A stretch of DNA of 35,360 nt from Mariprofundaceae bacterium (GTDB taxonomy: Bacteria; Pseudomonadota; Zetaproteobacteria; Mariprofundales; Mariprofundaceae): assembly GCA_030950905.1 (NCBI GenBank), contig JAUZQQ010000041.1, forward strand, positions 1 to 35,360, read 5' to 3'. Shown here piece after piece: positions 15,559 through 25,233 of this stretch. The notes beneath the pieces are model-generated. The model was not told where the DNA came from, made no database searches, and was given only the letters and a program-made list of their open reading frames with translations. Within the stretch, counting starts at the first letter, position 1. Every line of letters starts with the position of its first letter. A program made the translations under genes and the position numbers.

Positions 15559-18500
15559 ATGAATTCTGCGTTGCATCAGTTCGGGGAACGCCTAGGCGAG
15601 TGGTTGCCGACATGTATGGAAGAATACAGCAAAATCATTGATGAAAATGATAGTGAAGATGCTGCACATCAAGCCTTGTGTGGCTATTGGCTGGATCTTC
15701 TTGATGGCAATGAAATGTCTGATTCGCTGGTGGTACAACTGTTGGCCGATCATGTGCAGCAAAATGTTGAAACATGGTTGACCGAAAGTATGGTCGCGCA
15801 CGAAGAAATCCATCAGGTCGGATCACTGATGCTGGGCTGGGTTCAACTTGTATGCAATGTATTGCATGCGCCAGATGATGAAGAATCATTGACCTCGTTG
15901 ATGGACTTGCTGATGGATGATTGTTGGGCAGTGCCTTTGTCTGATGAATCATTAGAGGCATTGGTGATGACATTGGCATCGGAAGCCGTTGAGACAGAAG
16001 AGACTGTTGAAGCAGAAGAGACCGAAGTGCCCAATGAAAAAAACCCCTGCGACACCGTCACCGTTAATAATGATAAAACTGCTGCACTTGATGCCGTAGC
16101 AGCATCAGCGGTGGATGAAAAAGAATCAGATATTGATGTTGATAGTTGGACCAGCGACGATGATCATGAAACGTTGGATGCCTTCAAAGAAGAAATGGCT
16201 ATCTTGCTGGATGACATTGGCAGCGCACAAGAATTACTAACGATGCCTGATGCCTCGCATAGCTTGTTCTTTAAAATCCGTGATGCTTGGGACGAGGCGA
16301 ATCAATTGGCCACCCAAATGGCAGAGATGTTAGGCTTTGATACGCTAGAGGCGGCTTGCCTTGGTTTTGGTGCGCATTTATCAACGATGGATCCAGAATC
16401 CATGGATGAGGCTATGCAGTGGGCGGAACGGGTTGACGCTTGGATGATGTTGTTTAAAAGCACCTTGGAAGGAACCGTTGATGTTGCATCGTGTGCGGCC
16501 GATGATTTGGTAGAATTTGTTTGCGATGAATCATTGTGGCAGATCGAAAAAGACGCCGGGTCAACAAAGGTCATAACCGAGCAAGCCTGCGATGCCGATG
16601 TCTCATTAAGGCCTGAAACCGATGTGCATCCTGAACTTTTGCAGGCGTTTTTTCAAGAATCAGAAGATCATGCTGCCAATTTTTCCGCTGCGATTCAACG
16701 CATGTATGCAGGTCAATGCGAGCAAGAATTATTGGCCACCACCCAGCGTGTTGCCCATACCCTTAAAGGTGCAGCCAATACCACTGGCTTTCGTGGCATT
16801 GCGACACTTACCCACCGTGCCGAAGATCTTCTGGAATACCTTTATCAACACAAGTTAACACCACCGCAAGCTTTATTGACGGTGTTGATGGATGTTGCCG
16901 ATTGTTTGGAAGTGATGGTTGAACATATTCAAGGCCGTGCCGATGCACCAGCGGATGCAATCCAAGTGCTTCAACAATTGATGAATTGGCATGCTTTGAT
17001 GAAAAGTGGTGAATTGCGGAACAACCCTGACGCTGTAGCCGCAGCACCTGAGCTTGCCCCCCCTGCCAAAGTTGCAAGCGAAGGTATTGCAGAAACCACT
17101 GAAGTGGTACATGCTGAAGCTGATAGCGAACAAGTGATGGCTGAATCATTGCGTGTGCCTATGACTTTGGTTGATAGCCTAATGCGGGATGTGGGTGAAA
17201 TAACCATTTTAATGGGGCAGATGCGCAAGCAATTTTCCAGCCTTATTGATCAGGCGCATGGCTTGGCGGCGCAGGAGTTTTCTGCCTACCAATACGGCAT
17301 TGAGCTGGATGTTTTGATGTCAGCACGGGGCATGGCCTTGGTGCGTGGTACCCATGACGCTACGCCAGCAAGCACAAAAAAAGATAGCCACAGTGGTTTT
17401 GACCCTTTAGAGATGGATCAATACAACGAATTACACAGTGGTTTGAGCCGCTTGTTGGAGTCGGTTTCTGATTCACGAAGCATGGCAGGCAGCATGCAAA
17501 CCAGTTTAGAAGGTATGGATGCCATGTTGCACCAGCATAACCGCCTGCATGGTGAGCTGCAAGACAACATTTTGCAGACCAGAATGACCCCCTTTGTCAA
17601 CATGGAAATGCGCTTGCAGCGTGTGGTACGACAAACCACACGCAAAACGGGTAAACGGGCTGATTTATTGTGCAGTGGTATGGAATTAATGATGGATACC
17701 GATGTGTTAAACAAATTGGCGGATCCATTGATGCATATTTTACGTAATGCCGTTGATCACGGAATAGAAAGCACTGAAGACCGCATCGCCAAAGGCAAGC
17801 CTGAATCGGGTCTGATTCATTTAAATGTATCACATCTTGGTGCGGATATTTTAATCACCTGCATTGATGATGGGCGGGGCTTGGATTACGATGCCATTAA
17901 AGCCACAGCGATTAAAAAAGGCATGTTAAGCGAGGCACAAGAAGCAACGAACGATGAATTGGCACGCATGACCATGTTACCTGGTTTCACCACCCGCGAA
18001 AAAGCGACACAGGTTTCAGGTCGTGGTTTTGGCATGGATATTGTGTTTCAAGCCATCGCACAGGTCAAAGGTCGGGTGGAATTATCAGCTGCGCCCAATG
18101 GTGGTTTGCAAGTGAGTTTGCACTTACCCATCACCTTAATGACGGTGCATTCTATTTTGGTAGAGTCACAAAAGCAGCGTTATGCACTTCCTTCGCGTGA
18201 TGTATTGCGTGTGTTAAATATCGGTGATGGTGTATTGCAACGCTTGGGCGAAGAAAATGGCTTTGCCTTTGAAGGAAAAGTATACCCACTTCATGATTTG
18301 GCTGCATTGTTGTGGGGGCAACAAGAACATATTACGGCAGAGTTTTTCGCCCGTCACACGCCGCTTATTGTGCGTGCCGATGCAGGTGAGCACGTTGTTT
18401 TGGTGGAACATATCCACGCTTGCCATGAATTAATTGTCAAAAGCATGGGGCGTTATGTACCGCATGTTCATGGTATTTCTGGCGGCAGTATTTTGAACGA

Positions 18501-18990
18501 CAGTAGCATTGCCAGTGTTTTGGATGTGGCTGAAATTCTTCGTCAAACGAACAGAAAAGCAGCCCGAACCCGTCATATTGTCGCCGAAGAAAGTCGTTAT
18601 GCCGAAGATGAAGCAAAAGAAGTGACGGTAATGATTGTTGATGACTCTCTTAGTGTTCGCCGCACCTTGTCCCGTTTGATGCAAGATGAGGGCTACCGCA
18701 CTGTATTGGCAATTGATGGGGTGGAGGCAATCAGTAAAATTGAGCAAGAAATACCTGATATTATGCTGCTTGATTTGGAATTGCCACGCATGAATGGCTT
18801 AGAGCTAGCGGCTTACTTGCGCAGACAAGAATCAACATTAAAGCTACCCATCATCATGATTACTTCACGCGCTACCCAAAAACATCGCGATCGGGCAAAA
18901 CAAGCAGGGGTGAATCACTACCTTATAAAACCCTATCAAGAAGATGATGTGCTGGAGAGCATTGAACGCTTACTTGGCACAGGCAACTAA
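15559..18990 (+). CDS. chpA: Hybrid chemotaxis histidine kinase (ChpA/PilL-like CheA)
   Basis: A 1143-residue CheA-type kinase that would phosphorylate the PilG- and PilH-like regulators. The order is as follows. An N-terminal helical region and an acidic linker rich in D and E (about 130-215) come first, then an HPt-like helical segment without an obvious histidine. A true HPt follows with H400 in AHTLKGAANT, then the dimer and linker region around 530-660. The ATPase has its N box at ILRNAVDHGIE (near 730), DDGRGLDYD and GRGFGMDIV. A CheW-like domain (HSILVESQKQRYALPS) precedes a C-terminal receiver with D1072 in LLDLELPRMNG and a lysine in LIKPYQ. P. aeruginosa ChpA has many more phosphotransfer domains; this one is simpler. 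Confidence 0.93.
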   Translation: MNSALHQFGERLGEWLPTCMEEYSKIIDENDSEDAAHQALCGYWLDLLDGNEMSDSLVVQLLADHVQQNVETWLTESMVAHEEIHQVGSLMLGWVQLVCNVLHAPDDEESLTSLMDLLMDDCWAVPLSDESLEALVMTLASEAVETEETVEAEETEVPNEKNPCDTVTVNNDKTAALDAVAASAVDEKESDIDVDSWTSDDDHETLDAFKEEMAILLDDIGSAQELLTMPDASHSLFFKIRDAWDEANQLATQMAEMLGFDTLEAACLGFGAHLSTMDPESMDEAMQWAERVDAWMMLFKSTLEGTVDVASCAADDLVEFVCDESLWQIEKDAGSTKVITEQACDADVSLRPETDVHPELLQAFFQESEDHAANFSAAIQRMYAGQCEQELLATTQRVAHTLKGAANTTGFRGIATLTHRAEDLLEYLYQHKLTPPQALLTVLMDVADCLEVMVEHIQGRADAPADAIQVLQQLMNWHALMKSGELRNNPDAVAAAPELAPPAKVASEGIAETTEVVHAEADSEQVMAESLRVPMTLVDSLMRDVGEITILMGQMRKQFSSLIDQAHGLAAQEFSAYQYGIELDVLMSARGMALVRGTHDATPASTKKDSHSGFDPLEMDQYNELHSGLSRLLESVSDSRSMAGSMQTSLEGMDAMLHQHNRLHGELQDNILQTRMTPFVNMEMRLQRVVRQTTRKTGKRADLLCSGMELMMDTDVLNKLADPLMHILRNAVDHGIESTEDRIAKGKPESGLIHLNVSHLGADILITCIDDGRGLDYDAIKATAIKKGMLSEAQEATNDELARMTMLPGFTTREKATQVSGRGFGMDIVFQAIAQVKGRVELSAAPNGGLQVSLHLPITLMTVHSILVESQKQRYALPSRDVLRVLNIGDGVLQRLGEENGFAFEGKVYPLHDLAALLWGQQEHITAEFFARHTPLIVRADAGEHVVLVEHIHACHELIVKSMGRYVPHVHGISGGSILNDSSIASVLDVAEILRQTNRKAARTRHIVAEESRYAEDEAKEVTVMIVDDSLSVRRTLSRLMQDEGYRTVLAIDGVEAISKIEQEIPDIMLLDLELPRMNGLELAAYLRRQESTLKLPIIMITSRATQKHRDRAKQAGVNHYLIKPYQEDDVLESIERLLGTGN

Positions 18991-19427
18991 TGCAGCTTTC
19001 AAGCATTGGTTATATGATCATGGGTATAGCCGAATTTCGCTTTTTTCTTGCGCAAGAAGATATGGTTGCGGCAATGGGTGTGGCAGATGTTGATATTCAA
19101 GAAAATAAAGACCTTGATACCCAAGGAAATCATTCTATCCATCATGTTGGCCATGATTACCCCCTTCGATTGATGCCAACATCAATGAAAATGAACGCCA
19201 ATGACGTGCGCTATTATGTATTATTGCAAATAAAAGGGCAGCGATTTGGGCTGGCAGCGAATCATTTATCGTTTGTTCCATTGCACCATACTATTCGTTT
19301 TTCTGAAGTGCCTGTTTGCATGCGTATGAAATTTACTTGTGTCCTCGATGTGTCTTTTCATGACGATGGTTTGTTGTGCGCCAGTTCTGCAGAAGTATTG
19401 TATGCCGTATCGCAGGCCATGGTATGA
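18990..19427 (+). CDS. Divergent CheW-like protein
   Basis: A 145-residue protein whose ATG shares a base with the chpA stop codon and whose stop overlaps the next start (ATGA), so it is clearly translated as part of the operon. Family assignment is weak. GIAEFRFFLAQEDMVAAMGV resembles the opening strand of a CheW domain and YYVLLQIKGQRFGLAANHLSFV resembles the second subdomain. The GLVNWRG hallmark is missing. It may be a decayed or highly specialised adaptor, perhaps in the position of ChpC or ChpE. Confidence 0.6.
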   Translation: MQLSSIGYMIMGIAEFRFFLAQEDMVAAMGVADVDIQENKDLDTQGNHSIHHVGHDYPLRLMPTSMKMNANDVRYYVLLQIKGQRFGLAANHLSFVPLHHTIRFSEVPVCMRMKFTCVLDVSFHDDGLLCASSAEVLYAVSQAMV

Positions 19428-19900
19428 GTGCCACCGCATGGCTACTTACCTTGGCGGATGGCAGCCGCGTCGCTTTAGGAAGCCATTGGATCCGCGAGGT
19501 TATTGGTGAACACGAACGCGGATTGTCGCCGATGTTTTCTGTCCCTTTAATGCCTGATTACTGCCATCAATTGATGCATTGGCGCAACCTATTTATTCCC
19601 GTTTTACACCTTGAACCCCTCGTGGGCATCACAGTGTTGGCATTGGGTCATTACTATGTGGTGGTGGCTTACCCACCATTAGAAGAAAAAGCGCACTTGC
19701 ATTATGGCGTTATTGTTTGCAGTGCGCTGCCCATGCAAATCACCATTTCAGATGCTGATCCTGTTGCCTACTCATCGCCCATCTGGGAAAACTACGCGTC
19801 ATCATGTTTTACCTATGAGGGTGATGCAATGCCTATCCTTGATACGGCCAAAGTGTTTCATTACCACGGATCGAACAATGAGCCGCCACGCCCGAGCTGA
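19424..19900 (+). CDS. CheW-like adaptor (ChpC-like position)
   Basis: A 158-residue CheW-domain protein starting at the ATG that overlaps the previous stop codon (ATGA). It shows the CheW plan: WLLTLADGSRVALGSHWIREVIG, then VPLMPDYCHQLMHWRNLFIPVLHLEPLVG, in which MHWRNLFIPVL corresponds to the GLVNWRGxxIPVL hallmark. After that come HYYVVVAYPP and the ending EGDAMPILDTAKVF. It would give the array a second or third adaptor. Its end overlaps the glnE start by 23 bases. Confidence 0.75.
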   Translation: MSATAWLLTLADGSRVALGSHWIREVIGEHERGLSPMFSVPLMPDYCHQLMHWRNLFIPVLHLEPLVGITVLALGHYYVVVAYPPLEEKAHLHYGVIVCSALPMQITISDADPVAYSSPIWENYASSCFTYEGDAMPILDTAKVFHYHGSNNEPPRPS

Positions 19901-22616
19901 ACCACCCCATCAAACAAACACACGCCTAACCACTTGCTTGCCATTGTTCAAGCGGTTGATGCATCGACTTCCTAAAACAGCGCAAGATAGCGTCATCCAA
20001 GCACCAAAGACTGCTGTTTTACCCACGTTTGATTGGCTGCCAAAGCAACAAGACGAACTGGATGTTGATAGCTGCCAACGTCATTTGCGCTATTACAAAC
20101 AATGGGGCTTGTGCCATTTTATATGGTGGGAGCTGGGTTTGCATGGCGACCCTGTAACATCGTGGCAAAGTATTTCAGCATTGGCCGACAGTTTGATCGC
20201 AGAGGCTTTGCGAATGGCAAAGCTTTTGATCGCCCCCCGTTTTGGTCATATTGCAGATGCCTCATTTTGTATCATCGCCTTGGGGAAATTGGGCGGATGC
20301 GAACTTAACATGGGTTCTGATGTGGATTTATTGTTTGTCTGGCGTGCCAATGGCAACAGCCAAGGCGGGCGCAAGTCGCTGCCTGCCGCTGAATACTATG
20401 CGCAATTATCACGGATGTTCATTCGCCTGATGGATGAGCATACATCAGACGGTCAAGTTTGGCCTGTAGACATGCGTTTGCGCCCTGGCGGCGCAAGTGC
20501 CGCTATTGCTTTGAGCTTGGATGCAAGCTTGGGGCATTATTTGGATTATGGTCAAACATGGGAACGGGCAATGTTGATCAAAGCACGTTCTGTGGCTGGG
20601 GATATGGCCTTGGGTGCGTCTTTTCTTGAAGGTTTGTTGCCTTTTAAATTTCGTCGTTATTTGGATTTCACCACGGTGACAGCCTTGGCAGAGATGAAAC
20701 GGCGCATTGACCAAGAACAGCATATAACCATGCCTGATGTTGGCTTTGATGTGAAAAAAGGGTATGGAGGGATTCGTGAAATTGAATTTACCGTACAAGC
20801 CTTACAATTATTGCATGGTGCTCGCAATGATCTGTTACGCCATCAAAGAAATACATTAAATACCTTAGAAATATTAAAAGAGCAATCTATTGTACCCGCA
20901 GAAGAAGCCAATACTTTACGCTTGGGTTATATTTTTTGGCGGCGTATTGAACATGCTATTCAGGCTCAACATGGTGAGCAAACGCAACGAATGCCTGCTG
21001 ATTATGCGACATGGATGCCTAACTTGTTGGCCATTGATGGATTCAATGCGCAAATGCACAAACATGCTGAACAAATTCACACTATTTTTGCAGAACGCTT
21101 GTTACCATCGTCGCCATTAAATACAGACAACGGGATTCAATGCTTGCAAGGTAAAGCATGCCTACAAAATCAAACGGAAGAAAACAAAACAGCGATGCAG
21201 CAAAGCTTGCAGCGTATTCGGCAACATTTGCGCCGTGGTTTATTGCCTGAGCGCAGTGGTGCGCAAGTGGCGCGTATTTTACAGTATGTCATGCCTTTAT
21301 GGGTCAAAGATGACCATGGTGTTCAAGCCTTGGATGCATTTGCCGATCTGATCCATGCCATTGGTGGTCGTGCAACATGGATTGATCTGCTGGACACCCA
21401 CCGTGGAACGCTGACGTGGTTGGTGGGCGTGTTGTCAGCCAGTCGTTATGTTGCCGCCCATATTGTACGTGATCCTTCATGGCTTGAATGGCCACTTTAC
21501 CATGAACGTGGTGCAGTTGAAGTCTCACGTTTGTGTGCGGATCTCAACAGCTTGGATGTAAGCACCATGGCCGATGAACAGTTTTTGGCAGCACTGGGGC
21601 ATGGGGTGGATCATGTTCGATTGCATAGCGCGTTGGCGATTGATGCCCATGAACAAGACGCATTGCAGATTGGCATTTGGTTATCTGATATTGCAGATGC
21701 TGCAACAGCAGCGTGTATTCGTTACAGCCTTGAACGCCTTGGACTGCCCCATGACTTTCCGTTCGTGGCCTTGGCGATGGGTAAACATGGTAGTCAAGAA
21801 ATGGGCTTGGTATCAGATTTGGATATGGTGTTTGTCTTGGTTGCTGATCATGACCGTGCTATGCTGGGTGAGCGTAACCTTCGTGATTGGGCGCAACGCT
21901 TGGGTCGCCGTGTTATTCAAAGTCTAACCAGCCAGCCCCCCTTTGGTGCAGGTTATGAATTTGACGCGCGTTTGCGGCCTTCGGGGCAAAGTGGTGTGTT
22001 GGTTATTGGCATGAAAGCATTTGAAGACTACCAACGGCATCGTGCCGATACATGGGAGCATCAAGCACTGTGCCGTGCACGCACCGTAGCAGGGCCTAAA
22101 CAAGCGCAGCAATATTTAACCGATTGTGTGCAAGGAATACTTGTTCAGCCAAGGGTTCAAGGTGACCTGGTTAAAGATATCCTTGCCATGCGGCAAAAAA
22201 TACTGACCCACCTTGGCTCGCATGAAGCCAATACAATCAATCTAAAACATGATCAAGGTGGCATGGTTGATATTGAGTTTTTAGCACAATGGTCAAGGCT
22301 GGCTTTTGGTGGTACTAGCCAAGGAACCATTGCAACACTGCGCCATCCACCCCCTACTGCACCAGCCGCATGGTTGATCGATGCCGCGATGTTGGCCGCG
22401 CATTATTTGTCTTACCGCGAATTAGAAAATACATTGCGCGTTGAGTTATGGCAGTCTATCGGGCATCTTCCCGATGAAATAAATCATTCAGAATGGAAAA
22501 CACTGGCACGCCATTGTGTTATTCAATCACCACACATGCTTCAGGCTGTCATGGTTCAAGTACACCAATGTTTCACACGATGGTTGCAAGCTGATTCAGC
22601 TCAAGCCTCTATGTGA
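19878..22616 (+). CDS. glnE: Bifunctional glutamine synthetase adenylyltransferase/deadenylase
   Basis: GlnE adds or removes AMP on glutamine synthetase in response to nitrogen status. The 912-residue protein has two nucleotidyltransferase domains. The N-terminal deadenylase has ALGKLGGCELNMGSDVDLLF near residues 134-153. The C-terminal adenylyltransferase has AMGKHGSQEMGLVSDLDMVF near 633-652, where the GG is replaced by HG. Other family segments are DMRLRPGGASA, KGYGGIREIEF, FDARLRPSGQSG and HDQGGMVDIEFLAQW. I chose the ATG at 19878, inside the end of the CheW-like gene; upstream extension in frame has no family support. Its co-transcription with an Amt homologue and chemosensory genes is unusual. 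Confidence 0.94.
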   Translation: MSRHARAEPPHQTNTRLTTCLPLFKRLMHRLPKTAQDSVIQAPKTAVLPTFDWLPKQQDELDVDSCQRHLRYYKQWGLCHFIWWELGLHGDPVTSWQSISALADSLIAEALRMAKLLIAPRFGHIADASFCIIALGKLGGCELNMGSDVDLLFVWRANGNSQGGRKSLPAAEYYAQLSRMFIRLMDEHTSDGQVWPVDMRLRPGGASAAIALSLDASLGHYLDYGQTWERAMLIKARSVAGDMALGASFLEGLLPFKFRRYLDFTTVTALAEMKRRIDQEQHITMPDVGFDVKKGYGGIREIEFTVQALQLLHGARNDLLRHQRNTLNTLEILKEQSIVPAEEANTLRLGYIFWRRIEHAIQAQHGEQTQRMPADYATWMPNLLAIDGFNAQMHKHAEQIHTIFAERLLPSSPLNTDNGIQCLQGKACLQNQTEENKTAMQQSLQRIRQHLRRGLLPERSGAQVARILQYVMPLWVKDDHGVQALDAFADLIHAIGGRATWIDLLDTHRGTLTWLVGVLSASRYVAAHIVRDPSWLEWPLYHERGAVEVSRLCADLNSLDVSTMADEQFLAALGHGVDHVRLHSALAIDAHEQDALQIGIWLSDIADAATAACIRYSLERLGLPHDFPFVALAMGKHGSQEMGLVSDLDMVFVLVADHDRAMLGERNLRDWAQRLGRRVIQSLTSQPPFGAGYEFDARLRPSGQSGVLVIGMKAFEDYQRHRADTWEHQALCRARTVAGPKQAQQYLTDCVQGILVQPRVQGDLVKDILAMRQKILTHLGSHEANTINLKHDQGGMVDIEFLAQWSRLAFGGTSQGTIATLRHPPPTAPAAWLIDAAMLAAHYLSYRELENTLRVELWQSIGHLPDEINHSEWKTLARHCVIQSPHMLQAVMVQVHQCFTRWLQADSAQASM

Positions 22617-22654
22617 ATGAATAATTTCGCCTTGCGTGGCATGTTCAAACATGG

Positions 22655-23914
22655 TCAATACAACGCACGGAGCAGGCCTTTTACTTTATGCTCGGTTTCT
22701 TCTAATTCTTGTTCTGCGACCGAATCAGCAACGATGCCAGCACCTGCTGCCCAATGCAGTGTATCGTTTTCATGCCAGAATGAGCGAATGATAATATTGC
22801 TATCACAACTGCCATCGCTGGCGATATAGCCTAAAGTTCCGGTGTATGCTGCGCGTGCTTGTGGCTCTAATTCGTGAATGATTTCCATAGACCGTATTTT
22901 TGGGCAGCCCGTAATGGTTCCACCTGGAAACAATGCGCAAAAAACATCCACAATATCCAAACCCCCTTGTAATCGCCCACGAACATTGGATACAATGTGT
23001 TGGACGGTGGCATAGCGTTCAATCACCATCCGTTCATTCACTTCAATGCTAGCGATTTGACAAACACGTCCCAAATCATTGCGCTCCAAATCGACCAGCA
23101 TGATATGTTCTGCTTGTTCTTTTTCAGAGAGTAACAACGCACGAGAAAATGCTTGATCATGCTCGCCTTCACCACGGGGGCGTGTGCCTGCAATGGGGCG
23201 TGTGTTTAGCCAACCATCGCTGGTTATTTGAAACAAACGTTCAGGGGATGAACAAACAAGCGTTAATGCCCCCGCACGAAAAAAAGAGGAAAAAGGCGCA
23301 GGGTTTTTCTGTCGCAATGAAGCATACAATTCGGGTAATTGATGCGCCAAGTAAGGCATCTTCCAAAAGCGTGCTATGTTTACTTGAAAAACATCACCTG
23401 CACGGATATAGGCTTTTACTTTTTCTACATGCTTGCAATAATCACTTTTTAACGCGCAAGCTTGATGAAGGTTAGGGGCATTGTTTTTAAGTATATGCGG
23501 CTTGACGTTGGCAATCATATGCGCCAAATAATCCAGTGAGGCATATTGTTTGGCAGCAATATAAATGAGGCCTTGTTGATGATCCAAACACAACGACCAT
23601 TCAGGTTGATGAATATAAAGAATGGGAATATTGTTATGGGGTGATATACGCGGCTGCGGCATGGTTTCTAGCCAATGTACAGCTTCATAGGCAATATAAA
23701 ACACTTGAGAAATACCAAACCCATGCTTGCTAACAGTAGGCAGCGATGCCCTCCATTGCGTCAGGGCATCAAGATCGGTTAATGAAAAAGCTTGTGAATA
23801 ACCTTTGGCAGCAACCAAGATTTGCCGCCCTTGTTGATTGGGGTCTTCTAAAAGAGCAGCAAACTTGTCTGGTTGTGATTGAAAAATATCATGGATATTA
23901 ATGCCAGAAGGCAA
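22655..23914 (-). CDS. pabB: Chorismate-binding enzyme, para-aminobenzoate synthase component I (PabB-like)
   Basis: A protein of about 419 residues of the anthranilate/PABA synthase component I family, converting chorismate plus ammonia to aminodeoxychorismate (folate path) or anthranilate. Visible motifs are GDVFQVNIARF, the SPERLF segment, PIAGTRPRGEGE, LLVDLERNDLGR-type MLVDLERNDLG and FPGGTITGCPKIRSMEII. Length, TITGCPK and the place after fabF, where E. coli has pabC, favour PabB. PIAGT rather than PIKGT is the anthranilate-synthase form. The start is uncertain: the TTG at 23914 has no ribosome binding site, and the open frame continues upstream through FRTIS to the fabF stop without ATG or GTG. 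It runs convergently with glnE, with 38 bases between them. Confidence 0.82.
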   Translation of the reverse strand: MPSGINIHDIFQSQPDKFAALLEDPNQQGRQILVAAKGYSQAFSLTDLDALTQWRASLPTVSKHGFGISQVFYIAYEAVHWLETMPQPRISPHNNIPILYIHQPEWSLCLDHQQGLIYIAAKQYASLDYLAHMIANVKPHILKNNAPNLHQACALKSDYCKHVEKVKAYIRAGDVFQVNIARFWKMPYLAHQLPELYASLRQKNPAPFSSFFRAGALTLVCSSPERLFQITSDGWLNTRPIAGTRPRGEGEHDQAFSRALLLSEKEQAEHIMLVDLERNDLGRVCQIASIEVNERMVIERYATVQHIVSNVRGRLQGGLDIVDVFCALFPGGTITGCPKIRSMEIIHELEPQARAAYTGTLGYIASDGSCDSNIIIRSFWHENDTLHWAAGAGIVADSVAEQELEETEHKVKGLLRALY

Positions 23915-23986
23915 TGAAATCGTTCGAAAATTTATAATAACAATCTCCGAAAAAGCGAGGAGCCAAGAGACTATCTGAGCCCTTTA

Positions 23987-25231
23987 TCAAGAAAATGATT
24001 GAAGTATCACCGTAGCATTCGTTCCACCAAAGCCAAACGAATTAGACACCGCAATCTTAATGGCTTCTTGGCGTGCCTCATGGGGAACAAAATCCAAGGT
24101 GCACCGGGGGTCTTGTTGATCCAAATTGATGGTCGGTGGCACGACACCATTTTGCAATGCCAAGGCAACAAAGCCAGCCTCAATACCACCAGCCGCCCCC
24201 AGCAAATGACCTGTCATCGATTTGGATGATGAAACCATCAAGCGTTTTGCAGCGTTAGCAAAAACAACTTCAATACCTTGGGATTCCGCCAAATCACCAG
24301 CAGGCGTGGATGTACCATGTGCATTGATATAATCCACTTCATCAGGGGCAATACCAGCACGTTGTAAGGCCATACGCATACAGCGTGAACCACCTTCGCC
24401 AGCAGGCGACGGTGCGGTCATGTGGTGGGCATCGCCAGACATACCATAACCAATAACCTCGGCAATAATATTTGCTCCACGCATGGCGGCAGACGCCAAG
24501 GATTCCAACACCATTACCCCAGATCCTTCACCCATGACAAAACCATCGCGATCAACATCCCACGGACGGGATGCAGCAGCAGGGTCATCGTTGCGTGTGG
24601 ATAATGCCTTGCTGGCACAAAAACCACCAACACCAAGTTCGCAAACACACGCTTCAGCACCACCTGCAATCATCGCATCAGCATCACCACGGGCGATAAT
24701 TTCAAACGCATCGCCAATCGCATGGGTCCCTGTTGCACAAGCTGAAACAGTTGCCAAATTAGGGCCCTTGGCACCCGAATACATCGAAACCCAACCCGAA
24801 ATCATATTGATGATCGTTTGGGGAATAAAAAAAGGTGATATTTTTCTTGCGCCACCTTTTTCATAAGCACGCATGGTACGCTCAATCATGGTTAAGCCAC
24901 CAATACCTGAGCCAATCACAATCCCCACACGATCAGCATTGCGATCGTCAATAACCAATCCTGAATGCTTCAAAGCCATTTGCGCTGCTGCCACGCCGTA
25001 TTGAATAAACGTATCCATCTTGCGAGCATCTTTGCGATTAATAAACGCATTGACATCAAAGTCGGGGACTTCACCTGCAATCGTACACGTCATTTTTGCG
25101 GCTTCAGCATCAAAACGCGTGATACGCCTAATCCCTGATTCTCCCGCAATCAAACGCTGCCAGCTTTCTTCCGTACCGACCCCCAGTGGGGTAATCAGGC
25201 CAATGCCTGTGATGACAACACGTCTACTCAC
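23987..25231 (-). CDS. fabF: 3-oxoacyl-[acyl-carrier-protein] synthase II
   Basis: FabF condenses malonyl-ACP with growing acyl chains, including the temperature-sensitive C16 to C18 step. The 414-residue protein begins RRVVITGIGLITPLG. The catalytic C165 lies in VSACATGTHAIG, and the two histidines lie in NAHGTSTPAGD and SMTGHLLGAAGG. The start is a GTG at 25231-25229 with GGAG five bases upstream; that GGAG sits at the end of acpP, and only two bases separate the acpP stop from this start. The gene is the last fab member here. Confidence 0.97.
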   Translation of the reverse strand: MSRRVVITGIGLITPLGVGTEESWQRLIAGESGIRRITRFDAEAAKMTCTIAGEVPDFDVNAFINRKDARKMDTFIQYGVAAAQMALKHSGLVIDDRNADRVGIVIGSGIGGLTMIERTMRAYEKGGARKISPFFIPQTIINMISGWVSMYSGAKGPNLATVSACATGTHAIGDAFEIIARGDADAMIAGGAEACVCELGVGGFCASKALSTRNDDPAAASRPWDVDRDGFVMGEGSGVMVLESLASAAMRGANIIAEVIGYGMSGDAHHMTAPSPAGEGGSRCMRMALQRAGIAPDEVDYINAHGTSTPAGDLAESQGIEVVFANAAKRLMVSSSKSMTGHLLGAAGGIEAGFVALALQNGVVPPTINLDQQDPRCTLDFVPHEARQEAIKIAVSNSFGFGGTNATVILQSFS

Positions 25232-25233
25232 AA

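Noticed and set aside
19704-19877. Upstream extension of glnE
   Set aside because: These codons overlap the CheW-like gene in another frame and lack GlnE similarity; the ATG at 19878 is in the right place.
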